DNA of 64,000 nucleotides from Haberlea rhodopensis. Its lineage: Eukaryota > Streptophyta > Magnoliopsida > Lamiales > Gesneriaceae. How positions within the stretch are numbered: position 1 is the first letter of the stretch; each line of letters starts with the position of its first letter. The translations under genes and the position numbers were made by a program. Below, piece after piece: positions 22,197-33,349 of this stretch. Below the pieces are notes generated by a model. That model made no database searches and had not been told where the DNA came from. It saw only the letters and a list, made by a program, of their open reading frames with translations. The stretch spans positions 3,159,973 to 3,223,972 of the forward strand of contig CAJQUN010000035.1 in NCBI GenBank assembly GCA_907163345.1, written 5' to 3'.

Positions 22197-23255
22197 CTAA
22201 GGTGTTCCTGTCCTCTGTCCTCCACCAGACTGTGGTACACCCTGTGGTCTCTGCTGCATTGTATTCTCTGACATTGATCCTCTCATCTGTTGTCCACCCA
22301 CTTGAGGACAATCACGGATCACATGTCCTGGCTTCCCACAACGGAAACAAACCACCGTATCAAACTGTGGACAATTTCGTTGATAATGTGGCCCTCCACA
22401 TTTAAAGCATTGTAATCCTCGTCCACTACTACTACTACTTCCTTGGGACTGTCCCTTAGATTTTCGGTCATCCCCTTTCCGTGGTCCAAAACGTTTCCCA
22501 CTAAACCTAGATGAAGATGCACCACCTCGTGATGATTTAAATGGTTCTCCTCTAGGTCTCATACTGTCAGATGTAGGTGGTTGGGCTTGTCCAACATCTC
22601 TGTATACCCCTACAGCAATCTCAGCCATCTCGGCTCTAGTCAACGCTTCTTCATATGATGTAGGGTTATTGGACATGACCCTATCAAACAATTCAGGCCT
22701 CAAACCTTTCACAAATTGTCTGATCTTGGCTTTTGTGTTAACAGCAATATGTGGCACATACCGGAGTAAGGAAGAATAGTGCACAGCATAGTCAGATACT
22801 GTCATCGCTCCCTGTCTCAAATTTGTAAATTCATCCTCTTTCCTCTGCCTTGCAGCAACAGAGAAATAATGCTCCAGGAACTTAGTTCTAAACACATCCC
22901 AGTTAACTGTCTGTCCTTGAGCCCTCAACTCAAGCACTGTGGATTTCCACCACATCATAGCTTTCTTAGCTAACTGGAATTCAGCTAAGCGTAACCAAGC
23001 AGTCTTGGCACACGGTGCTGACACAAATATCTGTTCCACACGTTCCAGCCACTCCTCTGCTAGTTCCCCTGATTCAGTCCCCTCAAACCTGGGTGGCTGA
23101 TAACTCAGAAACTGCGTTAACGTTAATTCTCCAGGCAACAGTACCTGTTCCACTGGCCCTTGTTCAATCGGTGGTGGTGGCACAGGCGTCATCCTCACAC
23201 TAGCATTGCCACTCATGGCATCCCCAACATCCTCATGATACCCCCTGTCTGTCAT
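22197..23255 (-). CDS. gag: Gypsy gag with two zinc knuckles
   Basis: The ORF is 352 aa from the ATG at 23255, 168 bp inside the primer site. The retrotransposon gag core lies at about residues 60-210 (WLERVEQIF, MMWWKSTV, NWDVFRTKFLEHYF). A Ser/Arg/Gly-rich linker follows, then two CCHC knuckles: CFKCGGPHYQRNC (residues 283-295, one residue short of the usual spacing) and CFRCGKPGHVIRDC (303-316), which bind RNA. The ORF ends with TAG at 22197-22199, and the pol frame continues directly after it. As related elements are single gag-pol ORFs, this TAG is probably a mutated CAG rather than a programmed stop, though stop readthrough cannot be excluded. Confidence 0.9.
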   Translation of the reverse strand: MTDRGYHEDVGDAMSGNASVRMTPVPPPPIEQGPVEQVLLPGELTLTQFLSYQPPRFEGTESGELAEEWLERVEQIFVSAPCAKTAWLRLAEFQLAKKAMMWWKSTVLELRAQGQTVNWDVFRTKFLEHYFSVAARQRKEDEFTNLRQGAMTVSDYAVHYSSLLRYVPHIAVNTKAKIRQFVKGLRPELFDRVMSNNPTSYEEALTRAEMAEIAVGVYRDVGQAQPPTSDSMRPRGEPFKSSRGGASSSRFSGKRFGPRKGDDRKSKGQSQGSSSSSGRGLQCFKCGGPHYQRNCPQFDTVVCFRCGKPGHVIRDCPQVGGQQMRGSMSENTMQQRPQGVPQSGGGQRTGTP

Positions 23256-23423
23256 AGCTGTAGATCAAGGGTTAACAATAACATTCACAATTATATAACA
23301 TGTGAGAATAACATCATAGTCCAAATCCTAACATGATAGTACCATTCTCAACATGTTTTCAAGTGTTTAGGTAACTCCCTAAGACACTTCCACTACCCAT
23401 GTTCACCCCATTCTCGAACCACT

Positions 23424-23435
23424 GCTCTGATACCA
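23424..23435 (-). promoter_or_regulatory. Primer binding site of the Gypsy element
   Basis: The minus strand reads TGGTATCAGAGC, 4 bp from the inner edge of the right (5') LTR. Confidence 0.92.
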
Positions 23436-23439
23436 CTAA

Positions 23440-25380
23440 TGTGGGGTCCTCTTTACTTAATCCATTATGTATCAAGTTAACATACATATGTGAGTCTGAA
23501 TTAAGTAATAACATGCACTAATTTAGATTATCTTACTAGTTAAGTTGTTACAAGGTTTACAAAACCCTAACCAACTATACATCACATATACAAGTAACAA
23601 CCTATTCCAAGATAACCCCTATGCAGTGGTTCCCCACGCAGCGAAAATCATGACTCACGCTCCCCACGTCTATGAGTCCCTACAGAAACATTCACACAAT
23701 GAGTATAGATAACAATTATCTCAGTGCAATATCAAAACAATAACATCAATGATAAAGCATAATAAAATCATCTAACGTGAATGTTTTGTATCATGCATCC
23801 ACAAATGCACTATGTCATGATATGTCTCAACAAGCACCCTATTATCACGAGCCCCATATGATATGCCTATTCAGCTCAATATGTCAGTGGAACCACATCA
23901 CATCTTCATATTAGCAGCACATATCATAGTACCATACTCATCTGTGATAATAGCCAGAGCATATACCCACACCAGGCGTATATCTCTCAAGCCAAAGCAT
24001 ATGTAGTATATCTATCATGGCAACGATCCCTGCCAAAGCATATACCAATCCGGGCATATCTATCAAGGCAATGATCTCACCAAAGCATATACACATATCT
24101 ATCAAGGCATCCATCCCAATCATATGAAATCCATGTATGCACATGCATATGATACTACCAATCATATGACACAAAGATAACATAAATCATATGATATCAA
24201 AACCATAACATCATCATCACATAATATCTATACTCCGTACGTCAACACGTACCTGTACTGCGACACAAACGATTTAAATTAGGCGTCCCTGTCTAATTGC
24301 CTCGTTGTCCCGTCCCTTGAGATGATGCTACAACAATGCCAACAATATAACATGTTATCATAGGCATTAAAATCAAATTCTACAAAAATATAACATTTTT
24401 CAACATTTTAACTCTGGCGATCGATCGCGACATTTCACCGATCGATCGCCAAACTGTTCTGCCTCCCTCGCGATCGATCGCCAAACCTCGCGATCGATCG
24501 CCAAAATGTTCTGTTGCTCGCGATCGATCGCCACATTTTCACCGATCGATCGCTACATGTATAAACCGCCTTAAAATTTACTCTGTCTCGGCGATCGATC
24601 GCCACAAGGCTCGCGATCGATCGCCGATGTCCAGAAAGTTCAAAACATGGCGATTTTGAGCTTATCTTCCTAGCTCTTCTCCTACAACTCGAAATTCAAC
24701 ATTTAAACATGTTTCCAGCACTCTCTAGGAACATCTTAACATGATTCCAACATCATAGATTCCAATTCAAAGCATAGAAACATGATATGATTCTTCACAT
24801 GAACACTTGATATTTCACTTCACATATGCAACACCAATGACATATTTCAAGTGTAAAGTTAAGAATTCCTTACCAAGATGGTACACTTTCACTTCACACA
24901 CCTTCCTAACTCAAGTCACAAGTCAATCCCAAGCTCAAACCACCAAGAACTTGAAAGAGATGAAGAGAAGCTTGTGTAGTGTTTTAGTAGGTGTAAAGTG
25001 AGAAACTATGTGATTCTCCTCCCTAAATCACTTGATATAAGATCATTAGCTTCCTAATCACTTGCTATCATCTCATTTGGAGTGAATTACATGTTAAAGT
25101 AACATGTACATGTAAATGAAATCCAAATTCAAATTCACATGCTAATGCAACCTTAATGAAAGGCAAAGGCATATGAAATTCATATCAAATGCATACTATA
25201 ATTCAAATCATTTCTTTGCACTACATTTTGTACATCATGTTTCATTCCTTGCCATATATCATTTCATACATGTATTACTTCATTATTGGTTCCACCCGAA
25301 CCCCCCATTAACATACCACCATTTGATATAATTACACCATAATCATATCATACGTGTATACAACAAATCGAGGCATTACA
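23440..25380 (-). repeat. 5' LTR of the Gypsy element
   Basis: This 1941-bp LTR is the same length as the 3' LTR and differs from it at about 14 sites by eye. The promoter is expected here, on the minus strand. The GATCGATCGC array is repeated at about 24416-24630. Confidence 0.93.
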
Positions 25381-25385
25381 GCTAT

Positions 25386-26995
25386 GTGAAGGCAACGACC
25401 AGACCAAAGAAAACAAGCTGACTGTTGCTCTTCAAAGAATTGAGAGCATAAAGATGAAGAGTGGAGAAACTCTAAATGAGTTTGATGAAAGAGTCACTGG
25501 CATCATAAATGAACTGAATGGTCTGGGGAAGGAATATTGTAATAGAGAGATCGCTCTGAAAGTTATGAGAGCTCTACCAAAGGAATGGGATGTTAAGACC
25601 ATTGCCATGAGGGAATCAAAAGATCTTAACAAGGTTGAACTCCATGATCTGTTTGCAGATCTTAAGGCCTATGAGTTTGAACTGATAAGCAGAGGTGAAG
25701 CAGAGACATTCATCTCTCAACCAAACAAGGCCCTGGCAGCCATTCCAGACCAGACCGCCTCAACATCAGACCGATCCGTTGAACAGATAAGTAATGATGC
25801 TATGTCATTATTTATCAAAAAATTTGGTAAATTCATGTCTAAAAATAAGAGGAACTTTAAACCCTCTCATCATTATAAGCCAAGAAAGGACGATGCTGTT
25901 AATGATCAGGCTTGCTACAATTGTGGTAAGACCGGACATTTCATTGCAGATTGCACCAGACCGAAGAAAGAAGAACGGAAGGAGAAGCATCGCGATGACA
26001 GGAAAAAGAAGCACTACAAAGACCGCAAAAATCATGGAAAGTCCCAAAAGGTCCTAGTAGCTGAAGAAGGAAACAGCAAATGGGCTCAGACTGACTCCGA
26101 TTCAGACAGCTCCGAATATTCTTCCAGCGAAAGCGAAGAAGATATTCAATGTCTGATGGCAGATGAAGAGATGAGTCAGACAGACGAGGTATTTGACTTT
26201 GACTTAAATGAATTTACACGTGAAGAGCTCATGTCCGCACTGCAAGACATGGCTAATGATTATAGGATCTTAGCTGAATCATTTGAGAAGAATAAAGCTA
26301 AAGTCAGTGATCAAATGGATGAGCACAACAAACCAAGCTGCTCTGAGCAGGGTGAGTGCAACAATCTCCAGATCGAGCTGAATAAGCTGAAAATCTCCTA
26401 CGATCAGCTCCATGAAGAAAATAAGAGAATTAGCACACAAAATGCTAAGCTTTCTCATATATTCAAGACATGGACAAAATCCAGAACATCTTTGGAAGAA
26501 TTACAAGAGGTACAAAGAAACGTTGGTGATTTCACCGGCATAGGCTTTGACACCAAAGAATCCACCAAAGATGAGTCTGAACTGTTGCTGGTAAAGAACA
26601 AAATCAAACAAATGACATTTGTTAAATCCAGCACAGTATATGAGACTGAAGCACCTACGATTCAAACGGGAGTCTCTTTCGTGAATCAAGGTTTGAGAAA
26701 AGGAATTTGATATGTCAACCAAGCCAAAGAAAAGGTACCTGCAAGCTTTGCGTCTTTCAGACCAAATCTAAGGGTGCAAGATCGAAGGCAAGGAAGACAA
26801 TACAATTACTATAATTCAAAACCGATTCAACGAAGATATAGACTACCTTATGAAAATCAAAGGTTTCCACAGCGCACACATTATCACACACAACATCGAA
26901 ACAGACCAGCACACAGCACACATTACACACACAAGCCATTGAAGCTGATACAGGTGTGGGTTCCCAAAGGGCTAATCCGTTCTGGACCCAAATAG
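25386..26995 (+). pseudogene. gag: Copia gag, C-terminal part, with internal stop
   Basis: Gag resumes here after the nested element. It contains ETLNEFDERVTGIINELNGL and ALPKEWDVKT, typical of Copia gag, then a basic linker and one CCHC knuckle, CYNCGKTGHFIADC, followed by Lys/Arg-rich and Asp/Ser-rich stretches and a Glu/Lys-rich helical region with coiled-coil potential. A TGA at 26708-26710 interrupts the frame; the same frame then continues with RNA-binding-like Arg/Tyr/Gln-rich sequence to VWVPKGLIRSGPK and a TAG at 26993. An extended gag with a coiled coil is known in Sireviruses. Confidence 0.85.
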
Positions 26996-27027
26996 GATTG
27001 GGTACCAATAATAATTATATTTGATGA

Positions 27028-28209
27028 CAGGTACCGAAGAAGCTCGCATCAGACTGGTATTTGGACAGTGGGTGTTCCCGTCACATGACTGGAAACATCG
27101 AGCTGCTGTCTGAAGTTACAGAATGTACTGGACCCAAGATCATCTTCGGAGATAACTCAAAGGGTAAGACCGTGGGCAAGGGTAAGATTGTCCATGGTAA
27201 CATTATTATCAATGATGTGCTGTTAGTTGAAAATCTGTGCTATAATCTGATTAGTATAAGTCAACTCTGTGATAATGGTTATGCTGTAGAATTTCACAAA
27301 CACACTTGCACTGTTAAATCATCAGACGGTATAACCATGCTTGTAGGAATCAGGAATGGAAATACATATAAGATTAACTGGAATCATGCTCAACCTGATA
27401 ATCCTACTTGCTTCATCGCTAACAATGATAATAAACACTGGCTATGGCATAAACGCTTGAATCATATCAATTTTAAGACTATCTCTAGCCTGTGTAAACA
27501 TGATTTAGTCATCGGTCTGCCCAAGATCGATTTTGCTAAGGATAAGATCTGCGAAGCTTGCCAAATGGGCAAACAGATCAGATCATCCTTCAAGAACAAG
27601 AATGCCAAATCCTCCTCCCGTTGTTTAGAACTATTGCATATGGACTTGTTTGGTCCTATACCAATAACAAGTTTAGGGGGAATGCAGTATACTCTTGTTG
27701 TTATTGATGATTACTCACGCTTTACATGGACTATATTTTTGAGCAGTAAAGATCAGACCGGTCCGAAGTTGATCAAGCTGCTGAAACGCACTCAGAACGA
27801 GAAATCATCCAGCATAGACAGGATTCGTAGTGACAAAGGCACTGAGTTTTCAAATCAGAATCTTGAATCCTTTCTAGAAGATCATGGAATCAAGCATGAG
27901 TTCTCTGCCGCTCGAACTCCTCAACAGAATGGAGTTGCAGAACGAAGAAACAGAATGCTCAAGGAAGCAGCAAGAACAATGCTTGCTGATTCTGGAATTT
28001 CGCAAAAGTTCTGGGCAGAAGCTGTAAATACTGCTTGCTACACTCAAAATCGGTCTATGATCAACAAGAAGCTGAACCTTACTCCATATGAAATATGGAC
28101 TGGTAACAGACCATCTATTTCTCACTTTCATGTTTTTGGCTGCAAATGCTTCGTTCATAACAATGGTAAGAATCATCTTACAGCATTTGAAGCTAAGTCA
28201 GATAATTGA
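27028..28209 (+). pseudogene. pol: Copia pol: protease and integrase
   Basis: The pol frame differs from gag and opens after a TGA at 27025. The protease motif is DSGCSRHMTG (from 27064). The GAG-pre-integrase zinc region is WLWHKRLNHINF and ICEACQMGK. The integrase core has HMDLFGP, the Asp of SDKGTEF and the Glu region TPQQNGVAERRNR. The frame ends with TGA at 28207, in a stretch where homology clearly continues (IFLGYSSTSKAYR), so this is a nonsense mutation. The CAG before GTACCG at 27028-27030 also looks like a splice acceptor, an alternative explanation of the frame change. Confidence 0.88.
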
Positions 28210-29624
28210 ATATTTTTAGGATATTCATCAACTAGCAAAGCTTATCGTATTTTTAATAATCGAACCTTAACTGTAGAAGAATCTGTTCATGTAGTTTTGA
28301 TGAATCTTTATGTGTTGAGGGCAACAAAGAATCAATTCAAAATCAGAAGGAAAATATCCATCTCGAAGCTAACAGTGATGATGAGATTGTAGCTAACAGG
28401 TCAAGATACAATCCACCAGAACCAGAAGTACCAGACAGACCGGATCAAGGCATTGAAGCTTCTTCAGATCGAGCTGATCCGGATGTTCTTCACTCAAATG
28501 TTAAAGCAGATGCTGATCATGTTGCTACTACTCATCCGACCGGACCAGACAATCCAGAGTCAAGCTATCGATGGACTAAGAAGCATCCACCCAATCTAGT
28601 GATTGGTAGTCCCTCTGCACCGATCAGAACCAGAGGACAGATGATGGATGAGTTCACTCATGCTGCCTTCATCTCAACTCTGGAACCTAAGAAGATCAAT
28701 GAAGTTCTGACTGATTTCAACTGGATTAAAGCAATGCAAGAAGAGCTTAATCAATTCGAACAAAATCAAGTTTGGAGTCTAACTTCCAGACCAAGCGATC
28801 TGCCTGTTATTGGAACCAGATGGGTCTTCAGAAATAAGCTGGACGCAGATGGAATTGTGGTTAGAAAGAAAGCCAAAGGATTCAGACAAGAAGAAGGAAT
28901 CGACTTCGATGAATCATTTGCACCAGTCGCCAGACTTGAAGCTATCAGAATCTTTCTTGCATATGCTGCCTTTAAAGACTTCAAAGTATATCAGATGGAC
29001 GTCAAGAGCGTCTTTCTTAATGGAAAGCTTCAGGAAGAAGTCTACATTGAGCAACCTCCTGGATTTCAGAACCACTCATTCCCTAATCATGTGTATCTAC
29101 TGAATAAAGCAGTGTATGGTCTGAAACAAGCTCCAAGAGCCTGGTATGACACTCTATCTCAATTTCTGTTGAACCATGATTTTCAGATCGGCTCAGTAGA
29201 TAAAACTCTCTTTAAATTTATTAAGGGGGAACATACCCTATTAGTTCAGATTTACGTTGATGACATAATCTTTGGGTCAACTAACCCCAAATTGTGCGAG
29301 AAATTTTCTAAGTTAATGCAGGGACAGTTTGAGATGAGCATGATGGGAGAACTCTCTTTCTTTTTGGGTCTCCAAGTCAAACAACTCAGCAATAGTATTT
29401 TCATCAACCAGACCAAGTATACCAAAGAGCTTCTCAAGAGATTTGGAATGGAAACATGCTCAACTACATCAACTCCAATGAGTCCAACAATCAAGTTAGA
29501 TAAAGACGCAGGGGGAACGGCAGTTGAAGTAACCATGTATAGAGGACTAATCGGATCGCTATTGTATCTTACAGCGAGCCGGCCTGATATTATGTTCTCA
29601 GTCTGTATGTGCGCCAGATTTTAG
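28210..29624 (+). pseudogene. pol: Copia pol: linker and reverse transcriptase
   Basis: A run of T near 28295-28300 is one base short, shifting frame between the conserved VEESVHVV segment and the linker. From about 28302 the frame is open to 29622. The reverse transcriptase has NWIKAMQEELNQFEQNQVW, TRWVFRNKLDADG, YQMDVKSVFLNGKL, YGLKQAPRAWYD and the catalytic YVDDIIFGST typical of Sireviruses. It ends at a TAG (29622-29624) after CMCARF where relatives have Gln. The enzyme core is otherwise preserved. Confidence 0.9.
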
Positions 29625-30197
29625 TCAGAACCAAAGCAATCAAATTTTATTGCTGCCAAGCGTATTCTGAAATACTTAAAAGGATCTCAGAACGTTGGTC
29701 TTTGGTACTCCAAAGATTCAAACTTCAGCTTGATCGGATATTCAGACGCAGACTACGCTGGGTGTAAGATTGATCGTAAAAGCACCAGTGGAACATGTCA
29801 ATTTTTAGGTGAAAGATTGATCTCTTGTTTCAGTAAAAAGCAGACATCGATTGCCACATCTACAGCTGAAGCAGAGTATCTAGCCGCTGGAAGCTGTTGC
29901 GCTCAAATGCTCTGGATTCAACACCAGCTCAAAGACTATGGCATCCAAGCTGTTGACTCTCCGATATTTTGCGACAACACAAGTGCAATCGCTATAACGT
30001 ACAATCCAGTTCTGCACTCTCGAACAAAGCACATTGAAATACGACATCATTTTATTCGAGATCATGTTGGCAAAAAGGAAATTCGGATCGAGCACATCTC
30101 AACAGAGCAGCAAGCAGCAGACATCTTCACCAAACCGCTCCCAGAGGCTAAGTTTAATTATTTCCGTCAAATTCTTGGTTTAATTGACTTATCTTAA
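29625..30197 (+). pseudogene. pol: Copia pol: RNase H
   Basis: This is in the same frame as the reverse transcriptase, after the amber codon. The RNase H catalytic residues are visible in GYSDADYAGC, TAEAEYLAA and FCDNTSAI, and the C-terminus carries HFIRDHV and ADIFTKPLP, then IDLS and a TAA at 30195. It degrades the RNA strand during reverse transcription. Confidence 0.9.
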
Positions 30198-30580
30198 TAG
30201 TTTAGATGTTTTCTTACTTTCGCACTTAAAGATTTTTGTTGCCACAGATCGATAATACAATGTTCAGAAAGACACAGACCGGTCCGAACTGTCAGACCGA
30301 TCCATGTCAATCTGATGTTATCCCATGATCTGTCTGGTCAATACATCTTTTGTACAAAAACAGCCCGGACTGATCGCATTTTAACCGCCTTATCTATCTG
30401 TTATCCTGACCGTTTATTTTGAATTTCTTTTTATCAGTCATCGAGATAAAGACACGTGTCTTCTCTCTCCTATTTAGCGGGCTGAACATTTTATCTCCTT
30501 TCACTCTTTACAATTTACCGCTATCTGTTTTCTTATTCTCTCACTCTCCTAAATCTTCGCTCTATTTTACCTTCATTCCA
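30198..30580 (+). promoter_or_regulatory. Spacer between pol and ORF3, pyrimidine-rich leader
   Basis: This 383-bp stretch has no coding signature. Its last 130 bp are rich in C and T (ctctctcc, ctcactctcc), like a plant 5' leader, and contain a weak TATTTAG at about 30471. It could hold a promoter or splice acceptor for the downstream ORF; this is inference. Confidence 0.35.
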
Positions 30581-33100
30581 ATGGCTACCATTACTCACAA
30601 CTCTCTCTCCGTTGAGTTTAATGATATTTACAGGGCAGAAGATGCAGAGATGGTGTCCATCTTCCGAGCTTTGGAATCATCTGGTCTGAGAAACTTTCTG
30701 GAGTGCGGCACAGTTGTTTATGAATCAGAAATCCGCGAACTATTTGTCAATGCCGTCTCCCAGAAGACATCAATATCCACTACTGTCAAGGGCAAATCAT
30801 TTGAGATCTCGCCGATGACGCTGGCCAAAACCTTTGGCCTCCCCAATTCCGGACTGACAGAATTTGGACAGATTCCTCAAGCGTCACTCTCAGATCTTCA
30901 AGGGAATATCTCTATTTTTGGCCACCGCCTGCAACCCTCGTTTAAGAAGAAGGAAATGCTCTTTCATTTCCAGGTGCTGTGCGAAATCGTTGGCAAACCT
31001 CTGTTGGGCAAAGCAGGAAGTTTTGACGCTGTAACCGCAGAGAAGTTCAGGGCTATGGCGGCTATTGTATCCGGACAGAAGATGAACTGGTCCGTGATTC
31101 TTTTTGGAGTTCTGATGGAAACGGTGATTGCATCAAAACAGGCCGTATGCTTTGTTGTTCCTCTCAGCAAGCTACTGGAGTCCTTAGACATCGAGCTGGG
31201 AAAGCAGTCCGCTCTCAGTCCCTTCAAGATTCTAAACTCCAAAGGGCTCGCACTGCTGAGGTCCAAGAGTGCTCCGCCTACTCCTGCTACTCTGGCTGCA
31301 GTCAAGATTGAGAAGGGCGAAGAACAAGCTGTTGCGCGCAAACCTCGGGTCAAGCGAAAGCTGACCTTCCAGACTGATTCTGAAGAAACTCAGGCTGCTC
31401 CCTCGCCACCAACCAAGCCACTTCCCAAGAAGCCCAGAACCCAGATTACCAAACCAATCAAAACTCTACCCCTACCCATTTTGCCACCAACTAAAGCCAC
31501 CCCTGCACCCCAACCTTCAAAACAAATTTCAACCACTTCAACCCCTGCACCCAAAGTCACCGTTAGACTTCCCTCTGCCATTCCCGTGGTCAAAGGGACA
31601 GTTATCACTGAGTTGGGAGATTATACCCAATCAGGGATCAAGTCCCCTTCCTCCACCGGCAAGGGAAAAGCCATTATCTCCGAACCCCTCTCCTCTAAAC
31701 CCAAATCTGCAGCGCAGACAGCCATCGACATTGCTATGGAGGATGTTGATGAGAAGGTGAAGGGACTCATTGTGGTCTTTGATGAATACATCAAGTACCG
31801 GACTATCAACCACATTGAGATGTTCTTCGGAAAGTTGAGCAGACTGAAGAAGATGGAAGAGGAAGTTCTGAAAGGAACAGAGACCGATGATGTTCGGCTT
31901 GCCGTGCAGCGCAAAGAGCTATTTACGGCAATTCAAAGATTCAGACTGGCCACTCTGCTCCTAGCTGCTAAGAAAGAGAACTTCGATCCAAATGCTCCAA
32001 CTGCCAGAGATGATGGGGCCGTTATTGCTCAATTAGAGATGGATGTTCATGCTCTTCACTTAGCTGTCCATTTTCAACGACAGAAGATCAGTATATCCAC
32101 TCCAGCAACCAGCCCGGATCATCCTTCTGCAAGCAAATCTCTGGCAGAACCTTTCCTTGAAGTTATTCCCTCTGGGGCAGCAGACCAGACTGAAGATCAG
32201 CCAGCAGCGCAACCTGCAGAACCAGCCGCAGATCAGACTGAAGATCAAGCAGCAGCTCAGACTGCAGAGCTAGTACCAGATCAGCCAGCAGATCAGACAG
32301 CGGAGCAGCCATTGCCTAATGCTCCGTCTGCTACAGATGATGAACCATTGAATGTGTTGTTGGACTCTCCAACAACATCTATTCCTTTGGGGTCATCAGC
32401 CTCCCGTGCAGAAATCAGTCCAACCGCAGCTCTTGCAACAATTGACACACCAGACTTCGATCCGGATTTAGTGGTGTCTACAGTTGTTGCAGCTTTACAG
32501 ATTGAGGAGTCTCCCAGTCCCAGCACTCCTCCGGGACAATCAGATGAAGATCTGGCCTTCATTCAAGAATTTTCTTCGGATTTGGTCACCCTAATCCGAT
32601 CCGAAAGTCATCAGGCTGCCATATCTTCCATTATGCCGATTGCTGAAGAAGATGATCCTGCACTGTCATCATCAGATCACTCTCCCAGCCGGCTATCTGA
32701 TGCACCTCCATCACTGGCACAGACTCTCCAGCATTTCTCTGACAACTGCATGTCACTCTCTCAACGTGTTCTAGAAGTTCATCAAGGTCAAAGGCTTACA
32801 GCTTTGGACTTTGATTCGTTCAAAGAGAAGATGACAGCCAGTATAAGCAGCCTTCAGCGAGGACTGAATGATCTGTTTTCTCAGCAAGCCACTTATAAGA
32901 ACAGCCTGAGAAAAGAGCAGATCGAGCTGGCCACTGAAGTCCGAGCATCTGTTGCCAATTTCCTCCGCGCTCAAGACGTTCGTCTTGACGCTATCAGCGC
33001 GCAGCTCGCACAAGTTGTTGATTTTCTTCAAGAGATTGCTGCTGACAAAAAGGGGGAAAAGAAGAAAGACTTCAAGCCGCCTCAAACTTCAAGAAGATAG
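30581..33100 (+). CDS. Copia ORF3, 839-aa protein of unknown function
   Basis: The intact ORF starts at the ATG at 30581 (context ccaATGgc); a longer reading from 30419 begins with TTG and is not preferred. Residues 1-230 form a globular domain with SLSVEFNDI, GLRNFLECGTVVYESEIREL and KAGSFDAVTAEKF, similar from memory to uncharacterised Lamiales retroelement proteins. Residues 240-380 are basic and proline-rich, with RKPRVKRK as a possible nuclear signal. Residues 380-500 are helical. Residues 530-590 are repeats of (A/P)DQTEDQ and AAQ. Residues 715-830 look like a coiled coil before a Lys-rich end (KKGEKKK). Position after pol matches the 'envelope-like' ORF of Sireviruses, but I see no signal peptide or membrane anchor. 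It is undamaged whereas pol is broken three times. Confidence 0.85.
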   Translation: MATITHNSLSVEFNDIYRAEDAEMVSIFRALESSGLRNFLECGTVVYESEIRELFVNAVSQKTSISTTVKGKSFEISPMTLAKTFGLPNSGLTEFGQIPQASLSDLQGNISIFGHRLQPSFKKKEMLFHFQVLCEIVGKPLLGKAGSFDAVTAEKFRAMAAIVSGQKMNWSVILFGVLMETVIASKQAVCFVVPLSKLLESLDIELGKQSALSPFKILNSKGLALLRSKSAPPTPATLAAVKIEKGEEQAVARKPRVKRKLTFQTDSEETQAAPSPPTKPLPKKPRTQITKPIKTLPLPILPPTKATPAPQPSKQISTTSTPAPKVTVRLPSAIPVVKGTVITELGDYTQSGIKSPSSTGKGKAIISEPLSSKPKSAAQTAIDIAMEDVDEKVKGLIVVFDEYIKYRTINHIEMFFGKLSRLKKMEEEVLKGTETDDVRLAVQRKELFTAIQRFRLATLLLAAKKENFDPNAPTARDDGAVIAQLEMDVHALHLAVHFQRQKISISTPATSPDHPSASKSLAEPFLEVIPSGAADQTEDQPAAQPAEPAADQTEDQAAAQTAELVPDQPADQTAEQPLPNAPSATDDEPLNVLLDSPTTSIPLGSSASRAEISPTAALATIDTPDFDPDLVVSTVVAALQIEESPSPSTPPGQSDEDLAFIQEFSSDLVTLIRSESHQAAISSIMPIAEEDDPALSSSDHSPSRLSDAPPSLAQTLQHFSDNCMSLSQRVLEVHQGQRLTALDFDSFKEKMTASISSLQRGLNDLFSQQATYKNSLRKEQIELATEVRASVANFLRAQDVRLDAISAQLAQVVDFLQEIAADKKGEKKKDFKPPQTSRR

Positions 33101-33335
33101 CAGTCTCGTTGATTAAACTTTTAGACTGACTGTATGCGAGATTTTTTATCAATAAAAATCTTTCTTTATTAAGTCCTTGTTCATTTATTTTGAACTTTAA
33201 TAAAGGCTTAATCGATCCAACTTAATAATGTTCATTTATTTTGAACAAAGAAGAAGTAATCGATCCGAAAGTTTTCGCTTCAGAGTTCTTATCAGACTAG
33301 TTAAACAGACTTAGAAGCTAGGTTTTGTCATCATC

Positions 33336-33349
33336 AAAAAGGGGGAATT
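33336..33349 (+). promoter_or_regulatory. Polypurine tract
   Basis: AAAAAGGGGGAATT, directly before the 3' LTR, is the expected plus-strand primer. Confidence 0.85.

Larger units (their letters stand above)
16665..25380 (-). mobile_element. Ty3/Gypsy chromovirus-like retrotransposon (Tekay/Del type), nested in Copia gag
   Basis: This is a structurally complete 8716-bp element on the minus strand. It has two 1941-bp LTRs, a perfect target duplication GCTAT (16660-16664 and 25381-25385), a perfect initiator-Met primer site (23424-23435) beside the right LTR, and a purine tract (reverse complement of attctcccccactca, 18606-18620) beside the left LTR. A single gag-pol frame runs from 23255 to 18690 with two amber codons. 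Domain order protease, RT, RNase H, integrase is that of Ty3/Gypsy. The C-terminal tail after the integrase resembles the divergent chromodomain region of Tekay/Del elements. By eye the LTRs differ at only about 14 positions, mostly transitions, so the insertion is young and younger than its Copia host. Confidence 0.95.

Noticed and set aside
31390..31914. Minus-strand ORFs within ORF3
   Set aside because: They are antisense shadows of the proline- and alanine-rich codons of ORF3.
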